A stretch of 6,766 bases of DNA from Anaerolineae bacterium (GCA_003141915.1 PLNY01000209.1:1-6766); one strand, 5' to 3'; positions 1 to 6,132 are shown, numbered from the stretch's first letter. Notes: generated from the letters alone by a model not told the origin. A program made the numbers and translations.

Positions 1-236
1 GCCCACCAGCCTGCTGAACCCGCATGATCGAGATGAATGTGTGTCAGCAAAACGTGAGTGACATCAGATGCGGATAAGCCATTTGCTTTGAGTGCTGCTT
101 GAAGCGCGGGAAGAGTCGAACTGGGTCCGCATTCGATCAAGATCGCGCCTGTCGAATGTTTAATCAGATACACGGCAATGGCTTGCTTCTTGCCCTGAAA
201 ATTTAAATCAAGTGTGGTGACTTCGGTCTTTGCCAT
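1..236 (-). CDS. Metallo-beta-lactamase-fold hydrolase, N-terminal part (cut by left edge)
   Basis: The first 78 codons are visible, starting MAKTEVTTLDLNFQGKK and running off the left edge. Residues 65-73 read THIHLDHAG, the HxHxDH zinc-binding motif that defines the metallo-beta-lactamase superfamily, preceded by the usual strand 'GAILIECGPSS' (30-40). The family covers glyoxalase II-like thiolesterases, lactonases, RNases and others; the substrate cannot be told from this fragment. The ATG at 236 was chosen because AAAGGA lies 9 nt upstream (complement of 246-251) and the protein begins directly with the family's first beta strands. The start lies inside the end of the DUF58 gene (34-nt overlap), so it is probably the third gene of the moxR operon. 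The family call is firm from the motif; a specific function is not supported. Confidence 0.9.
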   Translation of the reverse strand, partial: MAKTEVTTLDLNFQGKKQAIAVYLIKHSTGAILIECGPSSTLPALQAALKANGLSASDVTHVLLTHIHLDHAGSAGWW

Positions 237-1522
237 GTGATGATATCCTTTGAAATATGTTCGTTGGAAAAATTGGAAAATGTTTTTGCCAAATCCCAAT
301 CACAATTTACGAGACAAACCGGCACGCCGCGTTCTGTCAATTGTTTCGTTAATTTATCACTTCCCGCGCGTCCGCCGAATGAAATAGCGTTGAGCAAAAT
401 CACGATCGGATGCAAATTGCGAAGTTGAATTGTGTCAACGGCAATCAACAATTCATCGCGAACGGTCGGCGTGACGAGAATCACGCTCGAGCCGGATGGC
501 AGTTGCCGCGCCTGCGCGCCGACCAGCGCCGCGATGGAGAGATCGCCCTGGCCTTCAAGAAATGCCAGCGTTTCGAGAATCTTGTTTTCATGCCGCTCGT
601 TATGCTCGGCAGGGATCATTGTATAGGCGCGGTCCGCGGCAACAAAGCCAACCGAACGTTTTTGCTCGATGAAATAATGCGCCAATGAAGCTGTGATGGT
701 GATTCCATATTCCAGCGTGGACGGTGGCAAAGTAAATTTCGGTCTGCGCGTGAACAATAAGTCTTGAACAGGCAATTCGGGAATTTCATCATGAGGCTTG
801 GAAGCCTGCGCGCTTTGCTGCGCATCGAGAAAGAGCCACACTTCCGCTTGCGGGTCCTGATCAAATTCTTTGACCATCAATTGTCCGCGTCGAATCGATG
901 TGGGCCAATGAATTCTTTTCATCGGATCGCCGGAGTTATATTCACGAACGCCGGAAGCGTGAGGAGTAATATCGGTTGATTTGCGGCGAATCACTTGTCC
1001 GCCCGGCAGCAAACCAGGAGGCGAAAGAAACGATTCGATGGGAAAGATCATCGGAAGCACGGTCAATGATTTTGAAGCCGCGAATTGTTTCTCGATGCGA
1101 AACAATCCCAATGGATCGGAAATCGTGATAACGGTTGGTCCAAGTGGGAAGCTGCCGCGCCGCGTCAGCCACATACGGACTGCATAAGATTGTTTTTGAT
1201 GTGCCCGGAGTGTCGTTATCAAGCGCGAACCGGAAGCAGAAATGGGCGTGACGTTTTTTACTTCCACCCATAACGCGGACAAGCGGCTTCCGTTGCTGAC
1301 ATCGAATCGCTCCTTGAAAATATCACCAACGCTGCCACGCCGCGCGTCAGAGATGCGTTCAATGTGTAATGAACGAGCGACAAGAAATGTCCAAGCCCAT
1401 GCGCTAATCAATAACAATAAACCCAAATAAAGCATGTGCGAATAAAAAGTTGATCTGCCCGCGAGCGAGCCGATCAACCCGCAGAGAATCAAAAGCGCGA
1501 CAAGAACGCGTCCGGCATTCAT
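203..1522 (-). CDS. DUF58 domain membrane protein (MoxR partner)
   Basis: This 439-residue protein has two N-terminal hydrophobic segments (about 5-22 and 30-50), a beta-rich region (about 55-160, with RRGSFPLGP at 121-129 and the DPLGLF box at 136-141) and the DUF58 signature at about 189-222: REYNSGDPMKRIHW followed by a basic stretch and the VKEFD box. A strand 'VWLFLDAQQS' (228-237) then looks like the start of a von Willebrand A-like fold with a degenerate metal site. The length is normal for the family. DUF58 proteins are usually encoded beside MoxR ATPases and are thought to act as membrane-anchored adaptors; the client is unknown. The ATG shares ATGA with the moxR stop, and only a weak AAGAAA precedes it, which suggests translational coupling. 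A transglutaminase-like gene often follows such pairs elsewhere; here a metallo-beta-lactamase gene does. The family assignment is confident, the biological role is inferred. Confidence 0.93.
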   Translation of the reverse strand: MNAGRVLVALLILCGLIGSLAGRSTFYSHMLYLGLLLLISAWAWTFLVARSLHIERISDARRGSVGDIFKERFDVSNGSRLSALWVEVKNVTPISASGSRLITTLRAHQKQSYAVRMWLTRRGSFPLGPTVITISDPLGLFRIEKQFAASKSLTVLPMIFPIESFLSPPGLLPGGQVIRRKSTDITPHASGVREYNSGDPMKRIHWPTSIRRGQLMVKEFDQDPQAEVWLFLDAQQSAQASKPHDEIPELPVQDLLFTRRPKFTLPPSTLEYGITITASLAHYFIEQKRSVGFVAADRAYTMIPAEHNERHENKILETLAFLEGQGDLSIAALVGAQARQLPSGSSVILVTPTVRDELLIAVDTIQLRNLHPIVILLNAISFGGRAGSDKLTKQLTERGVPVCLVNCDWDLAKTFSNFSNEHISKDIITWQRPKSPHLI

Positions 1523-2505
1523 TTCGATTTCTTATTTACACTTGCTGGTGATGAAGGCCCTTGAAAAGTCCCGCCCGGCACCGGTATGTTATGGATGATA
1601 TCCTGAATGATGCGGTCAGTCCCTAATTCGCGCAAGCGCGCTTCAGGGCTAACGATGATGCGATGTGCGAGAACCGACACAGCCAAATCTTTTATATCAT
1701 CTGGCAAAACGTAATCACGGCCTTGAAGCGCAGCATAAGCCTGGCAAGCGCGTGCTAAACTCAACGTGCCGCGCGGACTCGCTCCCAGATAAATATCGCC
1801 TGTTTGACGCGTGCGCCGCGTCAAGTCCGTGATATAGCGTTTGACAGCTTGAGAAAGATATACGCTTTTGATGGTCTCTATTGCATCCAAAACTTCCTTT
1901 ACTTTGACCACTGCTTTCAGCGCTTCAATCGGATGCTTGAATTGTTGCTCATCGAGAATCTTTATCTCGTCTGACAGATCGGGATAACCGATGCGGACTC
2001 GCAAAAGGAAGCGATCTAGTTGTGCTTCGGGAAGTGGAAACGTCCCTTCATACTCGATTGGATTTTGCGTAGCGAGCACCATGAACGGACGCGGCAAAAT
2101 ATGCGTCACGCCATCCACCGTGACTTGATGTTCTTCCATTGCCTCGAGCAACGCGGATTGTGTCTTTGGTGTGGCGCGGTTGATCTCGTCTGCAAGGATG
2201 ATCTGACCGATGATCGGACCAGCGCGAAACCCGAATTTCTTTTTCTGCTGATTGTAAATCGACACACCGGTGACATCGCTAGGGAGCATGTCGGGCGTGA
2301 ATTGGATTCGGCTGAACGTGCAGGCCAGCGAACGCGCCAAGCTGCGTGCCATCATTGTCTTGCCGACGCCGGGCACATCCTCGATCAGAATATGTCCCTG
2401 ACAAAGCAATCCCACAACGATTAATTCCAGTGCATCGCGTTTGCCGACGATTACTTTTTCAAGGTTATTGATAACGCGTTCACCGAATGATTTGATATCT
2501 ATCAT
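1519..2505 (-). CDS. MoxR-family AAA+ ATPase
   Basis: This is a complete 328-residue MoxR ATPase, the motor of a chaperone-like module that remodels or activates partner proteins, usually together with DUF58 or VWA-domain proteins. Visible motifs are Walker A PGVGKT (45-50), Walker B IILADEINRA (102-111), sensor 1 with LATQNP (144-149), the EAQLDRF box (160-166), sensor 2 GASPRG (241-246) and a C-terminal helical lid. The reading frame is open upstream to an ATG at 2574, but the ATG at 2505 is preferred: AGGA lies 5 nt before it (complement of 2511-2514), the protein then starts like other MoxR proteins (MIDIKSFGERV), and the longer form would add 23 residues reaching into the tRNA promoter region. 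It is the first gene of an operon with DUF58 (ATGA overlap) and a metallo-beta-lactamase-fold hydrolase. Confidence 0.95.
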   Translation of the reverse strand: MIDIKSFGERVINNLEKVIVGKRDALELIVVGLLCQGHILIEDVPGVGKTMMARSLARSLACTFSRIQFTPDMLPSDVTGVSIYNQQKKKFGFRAGPIIGQIILADEINRATPKTQSALLEAMEEHQVTVDGVTHILPRPFMVLATQNPIEYEGTFPLPEAQLDRFLLRVRIGYPDLSDEIKILDEQQFKHPIEALKAVVKVKEVLDAIETIKSVYLSQAVKRYITDLTRRTRQTGDIYLGASPRGTLSLARACQAYAALQGRDYVLPDDIKDLAVSVLAHRIIVSPEARLRELGTDRIIQDIIHNIPVPGGTFQGPSSPASVNKKSK

Positions 2506-2524
2506 AATTATCCTATAAAGTGAA

Positions 2525-2561
2525 TACGCCGATTTTACCTTGCAATTCATCGGATAAGCAA
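2525..2561 (-). promoter_or_regulatory. Putative sigma70-type promoter of the moxR operon
   Basis: On the minus strand TTGCTT (complement of 2556-2561) and TAAAAT (complement of 2532-2537) are separated by 18 nt. Transcription would begin near 2525, leaving a leader of about 20 nt that holds the AGGA ribosome binding site of moxR. Both hexamers differ from the consensus at one or two positions. The region is shared with the divergent tRNA promoter. This was read by eye only. Confidence 0.4.
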
Positions 2562-2578
2562 GGAAAGAAATCATCGTG

Positions 2579-2584
2579 TATAAT
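2579..2584 (+). promoter_or_regulatory. -10 box of the tRNA-Arg promoter
   Basis: A perfect TATAAT lies 9 nt before the mature tRNA 5' end, so transcription would start at or just before the tRNA. No good -35 hexamer is seen 15-19 nt upstream. Strong tRNA promoters can tolerate this, or the organism's -35 preference may differ. Confidence 0.5.
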
Positions 2585-2593
2585 CCTAATCAT

Positions 2594-2666
2594 GCCCCCG
2601 TAGCTCAATGGATAGAGTGCCTGACTTCGAATCAGTAGGTTGAGAGTTCGAGCCTCTCCGGGGGCA
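2594..2666 (+). tRNA. tRNA-Arg (anticodon TCG)
   Basis: The full cloverleaf can be drawn. The acceptor stem is GCCCCCG with CGGGGGC (2594-2600 and 2659-2665) and discriminator A2666. The D stem is GCTC/GAGT with one G-U pair and loop AATGGATA. The anticodon loop is CTTCGAA with TCG at 2627-2629. The T arm is GAGAG, TTCGAGC, CTCTC (2642-2658). The first anticodon-stem pair (C-T) is mismatched. The variable loop is short, and the anticodon and A in the D loop fit arginine (reads CGA/CGN). The CCA tail is not encoded; CAC follows. The gene ends where a recombinase remnant begins on the other strand, so its 3' end is a likely attachment site. Confidence 0.95.
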
Positions 2667-2671
2667 CACAA

Positions 2672-2700
2672 ATACCGTTGAAAGACGGTGTTTTTATTTA
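2672..2700 (+). terminator. Intrinsic terminator after tRNA-Arg
   Basis: ATACCGT (2672-2678) pairs with ACGGTGT (2685-2691) around a six-base loop TGAAAG, with one G-U pair, followed by a T-rich run to 2699. It lies 6 nt after the tRNA and would end its transcript before the antisense recombinase remnant. Confidence 0.75.
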
Positions 2701-2729
2701 TATGCGCCATATATGGGGGCATCAAAAAA

Positions 2730-2897
2730 TCAGTTTTTCTCATCGGGTGCAACCGGGTGCAACTGGCTCATGTCCACAGCAATTGGAGTGACAATCTCAT
2801 CCATAATACTTGCCGCTTTGCTTTGCATGTCCAATGTCGAATGAGCATAGATATTGAGTGTTACACTTGGATTGGAATGACCAAGTATATTGTTTGG
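2730..2897 (-). pseudogene. Tyrosine recombinase (phage-type integrase), C-terminal remnant
   Basis: The last ~50 codons read ILGHSNPSVTLNIYAHSTL, then DMQSKAA, and end at a TGA at 2730-2732. This matches the C-terminal end of tyrosine recombinases: the LGH box, the Thr/Tyr pattern with the likely nucleophile Tyr in NIYAH (codon 2847-2849) and the DMQ.KAA helix after it. The N-terminal arm-binding and core domains, and the catalytic Arg upstream of LGH, are absent because IS982 transposase sequence joins in frame just before ILGH. The end of the gene lies 63 bp from the tRNA-Arg 3' end and points toward it, the usual layout for elements integrated at tRNA genes. It cannot be active. Identification rests on motif recognition of a short piece. 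Confidence 0.8.
2744..2763. repeat. Tandem 10-bp direct repeat CGGGTGCAAC x2
   Basis: Two perfect adjacent copies (2744-2753 and 2754-2763) lie inside the last codons of the recombinase remnant, 78 bp past the tRNA. The position would suit a recombinase arm site or simply replication slippage; nothing in the sequence decides between these. Confidence 0.6.
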
Positions 2898-3345
2898 GAT
2901 GATCTTCAAAGAAGGCTTTTGGGGTAGATGGCAATAAGCGATCAGTCCGGCAAAAATATTGATAAAGGCATTGATTGGACTGCGGTGACGAGAGTGCTCA
3001 ATTTGAGAAATATTCTTGAGTTGATCGATGACACTCTCAATGATGGCGCGTTTGCGCAGGAGCAACTTATCCACCAAAGGCATGAGTCGATGTTTCGTAT
3101 TTTTCTTTAGTCGCGTAATGAGCTGAACGTTGAAGGTTTCCAATAATTGTTCAAACAAAGGCTGAGAGAGATATCCCCAATCGTCAATGAGCTTGCCGAA
3201 TAAGTATTTGCATAGAACCGGAACTGGTTTTCGGTACTGGAAGAACACAGTACTTTCATCCACATTGCCTGGAGTAAGCTGACAAGCCTGGATTTCACCG
3301 CAATCGTTGACCACCAGATGCAGTTTCAAGCCATAAAACCAGCCC

Positions 3346-3361
3346 ATCGAACCATCGAACC
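3346..3361. repeat. 8-bp tandem duplication ATCGAACC x2 in the transposase
   Basis: The copies are at 3346-3353 and 3354-3361. Removing one joins the VKG of one frame to SMGWFYG of the next (GTC AAA GGT TCG ATG GGC TGG), as in intact relatives, so the duplication is one of the frameshifting lesions. Confidence 0.8.
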
Positions 3362-3595
3362 TTTGACTCGTTCCGAAAAGCCCTCCAACACCTTGTGGTT
3401 ATGGATCCGATACCGTGTCCATACCAACTTTTCAGATGGGCGCTCAACGGTCCAAGAGCTGAAGGCATCAAGACACAAAGCGCTCATAACTCACTAAATT
3501 TGGAAACTCCGCCTTGAGTTGCTTGCAAACATACTCCTTGTAGTGGGCCTTAAAATTCCGGTACTGAGATTGGTGAAAGTAAATGAGGATCGTCA

Positions 3596-3624
3596 CACTT
3601 GCACCTGCGCTGCAAGTGCAGGTG
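3596..3624. repeat. 29-bp insertion with interleaved inverted repeats
   Basis: Two inverted repeats are interleaved: CACTTGCA (3596-3603) with TGCAAGTG (3611-3618), and CACCTGC (3602-3608) with GCAGGTG (3618-3624). The block splits a highly conserved transposase motif. Taking out exactly these 29 bp restores GTT ATG ACG ATC, that is SEV-MTILIYFHQ, the expected IS982 sequence, so it is an insertion rather than native coding sequence. It may be a small dispersed repeat. Confidence 0.7.
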
Positions 3625-3760
3625 TAACCTCGCTCAGGCTGAATTGCCCGGCTCGACAACGTTTTTTATCCCCATCGGCTAGCAACTTCCTCTCCCAAAC
3701 CGGCAAAAAGATTTGGCAGAAATCATCTACACTTACAAATAATTCGAGTAAACTCATGGC

Positions 3761-3823
3761 GCGGGGTTCCTTTCGGGTGCTTTTTTGGTTTGCACCTAAA
3801 GTTTACCCAATAGTGAACCCCGC
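3761..3823. repeat. Nested inverted repeat upstream of the transposase start
   Basis: GCGGGGTTC (3761-3769) is a perfect inverted match to GAACCCCGC (3815-3823). Inside it GGTGC (3776-3780) matches GCACC (3792-3796). In the transposase mRNA leader this could fold and occlude the AAAGGA ribosome binding site (complement of 3768-3773), which overlaps the inner arm. It might limit translation from outside transcripts or mark one IS end; both are inference. Confidence 0.6.
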
Positions 3824-3924
3824 TTCCTTATTCATTATTCGCGTTATTTAATAGGTTCAACAATTGTCTTCAACTGATCCTTTAGTTAGCCATGAAAAAC
3901 AGAGTACGCAAACTTGAATTTTCT

Positions 3925-3931
3925 GAAGGAG
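3925..3931 (+). promoter_or_regulatory. Ribosome binding site of the lipoprotein gene
   Basis: GAAGGAG lies 10 nt before the ATG at 3942. It supports that start, after which a lipoprotein signal follows at once. No convincing promoter was found between 3824 and 3925. Confidence 0.6.
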
Positions 3932-3941
3932 AAAATAGAAA

Positions 3942-5549
3942 ATGCAAAAATATATTATGGTGATATTGATATTAATCCTCAGTGCATGTACGGTCGGGCA
4001 AAACCATGCCAATCCATCCGCGAGTGTACCGACCAGTGCAACAACACAGACAAACTCATCCAGCACAACGCAACCGGTTGGGGGGCAAGGTACGAAATCC
4101 GCGCCAACAAATGTTCCGGCGTTAACGAATGTACCAACCCTCGCGGCACAGGCAAACCCACGCAAGCCTGTGGGTATCTACGCTTTGGTCCGGATCGACG
4201 AGTACGTCATCCAGCAACAGAGGGCCAATCCTACAATAACCCCTGTGCAATTGGACGCACAATTTGATAGTCTCTACCAGAGTCTTCTAAGCAACCCGGC
4301 AATCTCAGGGCTGGCGCTCCAAGTGCAGTGGAATACGCTCAACCCCAATCCTCTGTCCAGCCTCCAACCTTATAATTGGAGCTATATTGACGATGCCTTC
4401 GCTCAAGCTGCTAGCGCCAAGAAGACTATCCAGCTCATCGTGACACCGGGATTCAGTTCGCCGCAATGGCTATTGGATCAAATTCCTTCCTGCGACGGAC
4501 TGTTTCAGACACCAGTTCAGACTCCTCCGAGCAACTGCGGGAAAGTAACCTTCATGGGTTACGGCGGAGGCGGTGGCAGTGTTCTTCCATTGCCGTGGAA
4601 TCCGGCTTATAAGAGCGCCTGGCAAACGTTCCTGACGGCGCTTGCCTCGCGCTATGAGTCGAATCCAACGTTCACTTCTATTGCTGTTGCGGGACCCACC
4701 GCTGCCTCAGCGGAGATGATACTCCCCCGTGACGGGAACACTCCTAACCAGACCCAGTTCGGAGGCATATCGCCGGATGCCATGTGGCTGAAACTATTGG
4801 GATTCGCCTACCCCGGCCAAGCGGATTTCCAGAATTCAGACCAGGCCTTCGTTGCTGAGTGGAACGCAGCCATCGACATGTATGGGCAAATATTCAGCGG
4901 CGTGACCCTTGTTGCAACCCTTGACTCAGGCGGATTTCCGGATCTTGGCCCAAACTACGCGGTTCCGCCCTCTACAGATAAACTCTTCTACACTGGCGAT
5001 TGCCCCGATCATGATATAGTTTGTGCAGCGGTAACGCTCATTTTGTCTCACTTCATGGATTCCACTGTCGGTGGAGAAAACGCAAAGGCAATCCAGACTG
5101 ACGGATTGACAGCGCGCTTGTCCAGTAACAAATTGGGAGTCAAGGGCGTGTTGCTGTCACAGAGCGCAGCGCAGCAATCGGCGCCTTCGGCTCAAATCTT
5201 GGGCGGGGAGCAGTTCGACTTGCCCTTCTCGTTATACACATCGGAAGAAGGATGTCCTCTACAGGAAACATGCACAAACTTCTCGCCGGAGCGGGCGGAA
5301 TACAATATACTAAAGGTGTTCTTTGACGGAACACCTGCTGCCTCGTCCTTCGGAGCAAAGCCGGGCAGCGCACACCTAAATTACCTACAGGTCTACTATG
5401 AGGATGTTCAATACGCTACCGCACATGCAGGAACTCCGATGAAGGTGCCGCATACTGATGGCACCAGCAGCATGATGAGCGCACAAGATCTATTGAACTT
5501 GGCGAGCCAAGAGCTTCTATATATCGCCGAGACCAATGGCGCACCGTAG
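3942..5549 (+). CDS. Lipoprotein with probable glycoside-hydrolase-like TIM-barrel domain
   Basis: This 535-residue protein starts with a short lipoprotein signal peptide ending in the lipobox LSAC, with Cys16 as the lipidation site, so it should be anchored outside the cytoplasmic membrane. Residues 17-75 are a Ser/Thr/Pro/Asn-rich linker. From about 76 to 495 the pattern looks like a beta/alpha barrel of the clan A glycoside hydrolase type (GH42-like): IYALVRID (79-86), ISGLALQVQW (121-130), the YNWSYIDDAF helix (144-153), IQLIVTPGFSSPQWL (163-177), an AWQTFLTALASRYESNP helix (226-242) leading to IAVAGPTAASAEM (247-259), VTLVATLDSGG and GVKGVLLSQS. Glu258 and Glu423 (GGEQFD) sit where acid/base and nucleophile residues could be, but this is inference. 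Four Cys (184, 199, 354, 361) suggest disulfides, and GYGGGGGS (206-213) is a flexible loop. No transporter or sugar genes adjoin it. It could instead be a carbohydrate-binding or inactive barrel. Confidence 0.8.
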   Translation: MQKYIMVILILILSACTVGQNHANPSASVPTSATTQTNSSSTTQPVGGQGTKSAPTNVPALTNVPTLAAQANPRKPVGIYALVRIDEYVIQQQRANPTITPVQLDAQFDSLYQSLLSNPAISGLALQVQWNTLNPNPLSSLQPYNWSYIDDAFAQAASAKKTIQLIVTPGFSSPQWLLDQIPSCDGLFQTPVQTPPSNCGKVTFMGYGGGGGSVLPLPWNPAYKSAWQTFLTALASRYESNPTFTSIAVAGPTAASAEMILPRDGNTPNQTQFGGISPDAMWLKLLGFAYPGQADFQNSDQAFVAEWNAAIDMYGQIFSGVTLVATLDSGGFPDLGPNYAVPPSTDKLFYTGDCPDHDIVCAAVTLILSHFMDSTVGGENAKAIQTDGLTARLSSNKLGVKGVLLSQSAAQQSAPSAQILGGEQFDLPFSLYTSEEGCPLQETCTNFSPERAEYNILKVFFDGTPAASSFGAKPGSAHLNYLQVYYEDVQYATAHAGTPMKVPHTDGTSSMMSAQDLLNLASQELLYIAETNGAP

Positions 5550-5807
5550 GTCGTCATTCCTTGAATAATTTCCTCACTGGTGCATGCAGACGCGGCGCGG
5601 GTATATTGTGCAGGCAATTCTGAAGGAATATAGTCGCTTTAGCAGGTACATGTCGCGTACGTCATACTACATAGTTATTCTAAAGGGTTTATGCATGCAC
5701 CTGAGATTAATGCTAATGTGGAATAGGTACCTGCCAACTAGCACTGGTTATTCTGGAAAAACCTTGAACTGTTATTGTAATGTCGGTGATACTTTGATCA
5801 GCTATAT
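5550..5807. other. Convergent intergenic region without a convincing gene
   Basis: This lies between the ends of two converging genes. It has open frames only of low-complexity composition with no ribosome binding site. A 10-bp inverted repeat, GGTGCATGCA (5579-5588) and TGCATGCACC (5692-5701), brackets about 100 bp. No clear intrinsic terminator for either gene was seen. Confidence 0.5.
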
Positions 5808-6113
5808 CTATGTTAAACCAGATGAGTCGGTCATTGTATTGTAGTAGGACATAGAAAGCTGGATCAACGCTAGGAAAATCTGCCAGGACAAATAGCCAGC
5901 CAGCGCAAGCAGGGCCAGCAGGATCAGCTTCTCTTTGGTGTTGAAGCTTTTCTGCCAACAATTCCACAAAAGAATTATGACGCTCTCCCAGAGTGGCGCC
6001 ACGGTGTATCTCCACAGTCCAAATATGGCCACGAAGATCATTACGATCTCTGCGCCCCGATAGAGGTCCTGTTGCTGTGAGACAGTCGATGGGTAGTGAG
6101 GATGATGGTACAT
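5808..6113 (-). CDS. Small two-helix membrane protein of unknown function
   Basis: This 101-residue protein has a polar, His/Gln-containing N-terminus (MYHHPHYPSTVSQQQ), a hydrophobic segment at about 22-48 (IVMIFVAIFGLWRY and following, Trp-rich), a short charged loop with WQKSFNTKEK, and a second strongly hydrophobic segment at about 63-88 (LILLALLALAGYLSWQIF). I do not recognise the family. The start is supported by AAAGGA (complement of 6121-6126) 7 nt before the ATG. A longer open frame on the same strand (6132 to 5713) overlaps it in another register, but it lacks a ribosome binding site and has no hydrophobic logic, so this frame is preferred. It stands alone and converges on the lipoprotein gene; its small size, helix-loop-helix form and place in an accessory region would suit a holin-like or accessory membrane protein, but nothing shows that. 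Confidence 0.6.
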   Translation of the reverse strand: MYHHPHYPSTVSQQQDLYRGAEIVMIFVAIFGLWRYTVAPLWESVIILLWNCWQKSFNTKEKLILLALLALAGYLSWQIFLALIQLSMSYYNTMTDSSGLT

Positions 6114-6132
6114 TTTTATTTCCTTTCTCCAT

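Larger units (their letters stand above)
2898..3757 (-). pseudogene. IS982-family DDE transposase, multiply disrupted
   Basis: The pieces in order are MSLLELFVSVDDFCQIF (from ATG 3757) to FSLSEV, then TILIYFHQSQYRNFK to SYERFV, then LMPSALGPLSAHLKSW, then RIHNHKVLEGFSERVKG, then SMGWFYGLKLHLVVND through DDWGYL, KRAIIESV and IEHSRHRS to KPSL. These are the family's successive blocks, but in changing frames. Lesions are a 29-bp insertion at 3596-3624, a 1-nt loss near 3470 followed by stops, a deletion near 3420 that removed the block with the first catalytic Asp (FIDST in relatives), and an 8-bp tandem duplication at 3346-3361. The second Asp (DDWGY) and the Glu (IIESV) survive. An extra stretch with a GTACTG/CAGTAC inverted repeat sits between NVD and RKPVP. 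AAAGGA lies 10 nt before the ATG. The gene cannot make an active enzyme; the end is fused in frame to a recombinase remnant. Confidence 0.88.
2898..3823 (-). mobile_element. Degenerate IS982-family insertion sequence (boundaries approximate)
   Basis: The span holds a broken IS982-type transposase gene (start at 3757) plus the palindromic leader up to 3823. On the distal side the IS sequence stops within a few bases of the recombinase homology (about 2890-2905), with no clear matching terminal inverted repeat or target duplication, so that end is probably deleted. The proximal end is uncertain; 3823 is the outer limit of the visible inverted repeat, not a proven IS end. Confidence 0.75.

Noticed and set aside
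2020..2424. 134-codon plus-strand frame within moxR
   Set aside because: It is a shadow of the MoxR ATPase, which has all AAA+ motifs on the other strand.
2513..2752. Minus-strand 79-codon frame containing CAPGEARTLNLLIRSQALYP
   Set aside because: This is the well-known artefact of translating the complement of a tRNA gene; it covers tRNA-Arg, its promoter and terminator.
3596..3624. CRISPR-like or att repeat
   Set aside because: Only one copy of the palindromic block is in the window and there is no regular spacing, so neither a CRISPR array nor an att pair is supported.
3857..4165. 102-codon minus-strand frame over the lipoprotein signal and linker
   Set aside because: Antisense to a coherent lipoprotein signal peptide and linker; its composition mirrors the Ser/Thr-rich linker codons.
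5584..5844. 86-codon plus-strand frame after the lipoprotein gene
   Set aside because: No ribosome binding site or recognisable domain, and it runs into the 3' end of the opposite-strand membrane protein gene.
5713..6132. 139-codon minus-strand frame over the small membrane protein
   Set aside because: No ribosome binding site before its ATG and no recognisable domain; the overlapping 101-codon frame has both a good site and two clear membrane segments.
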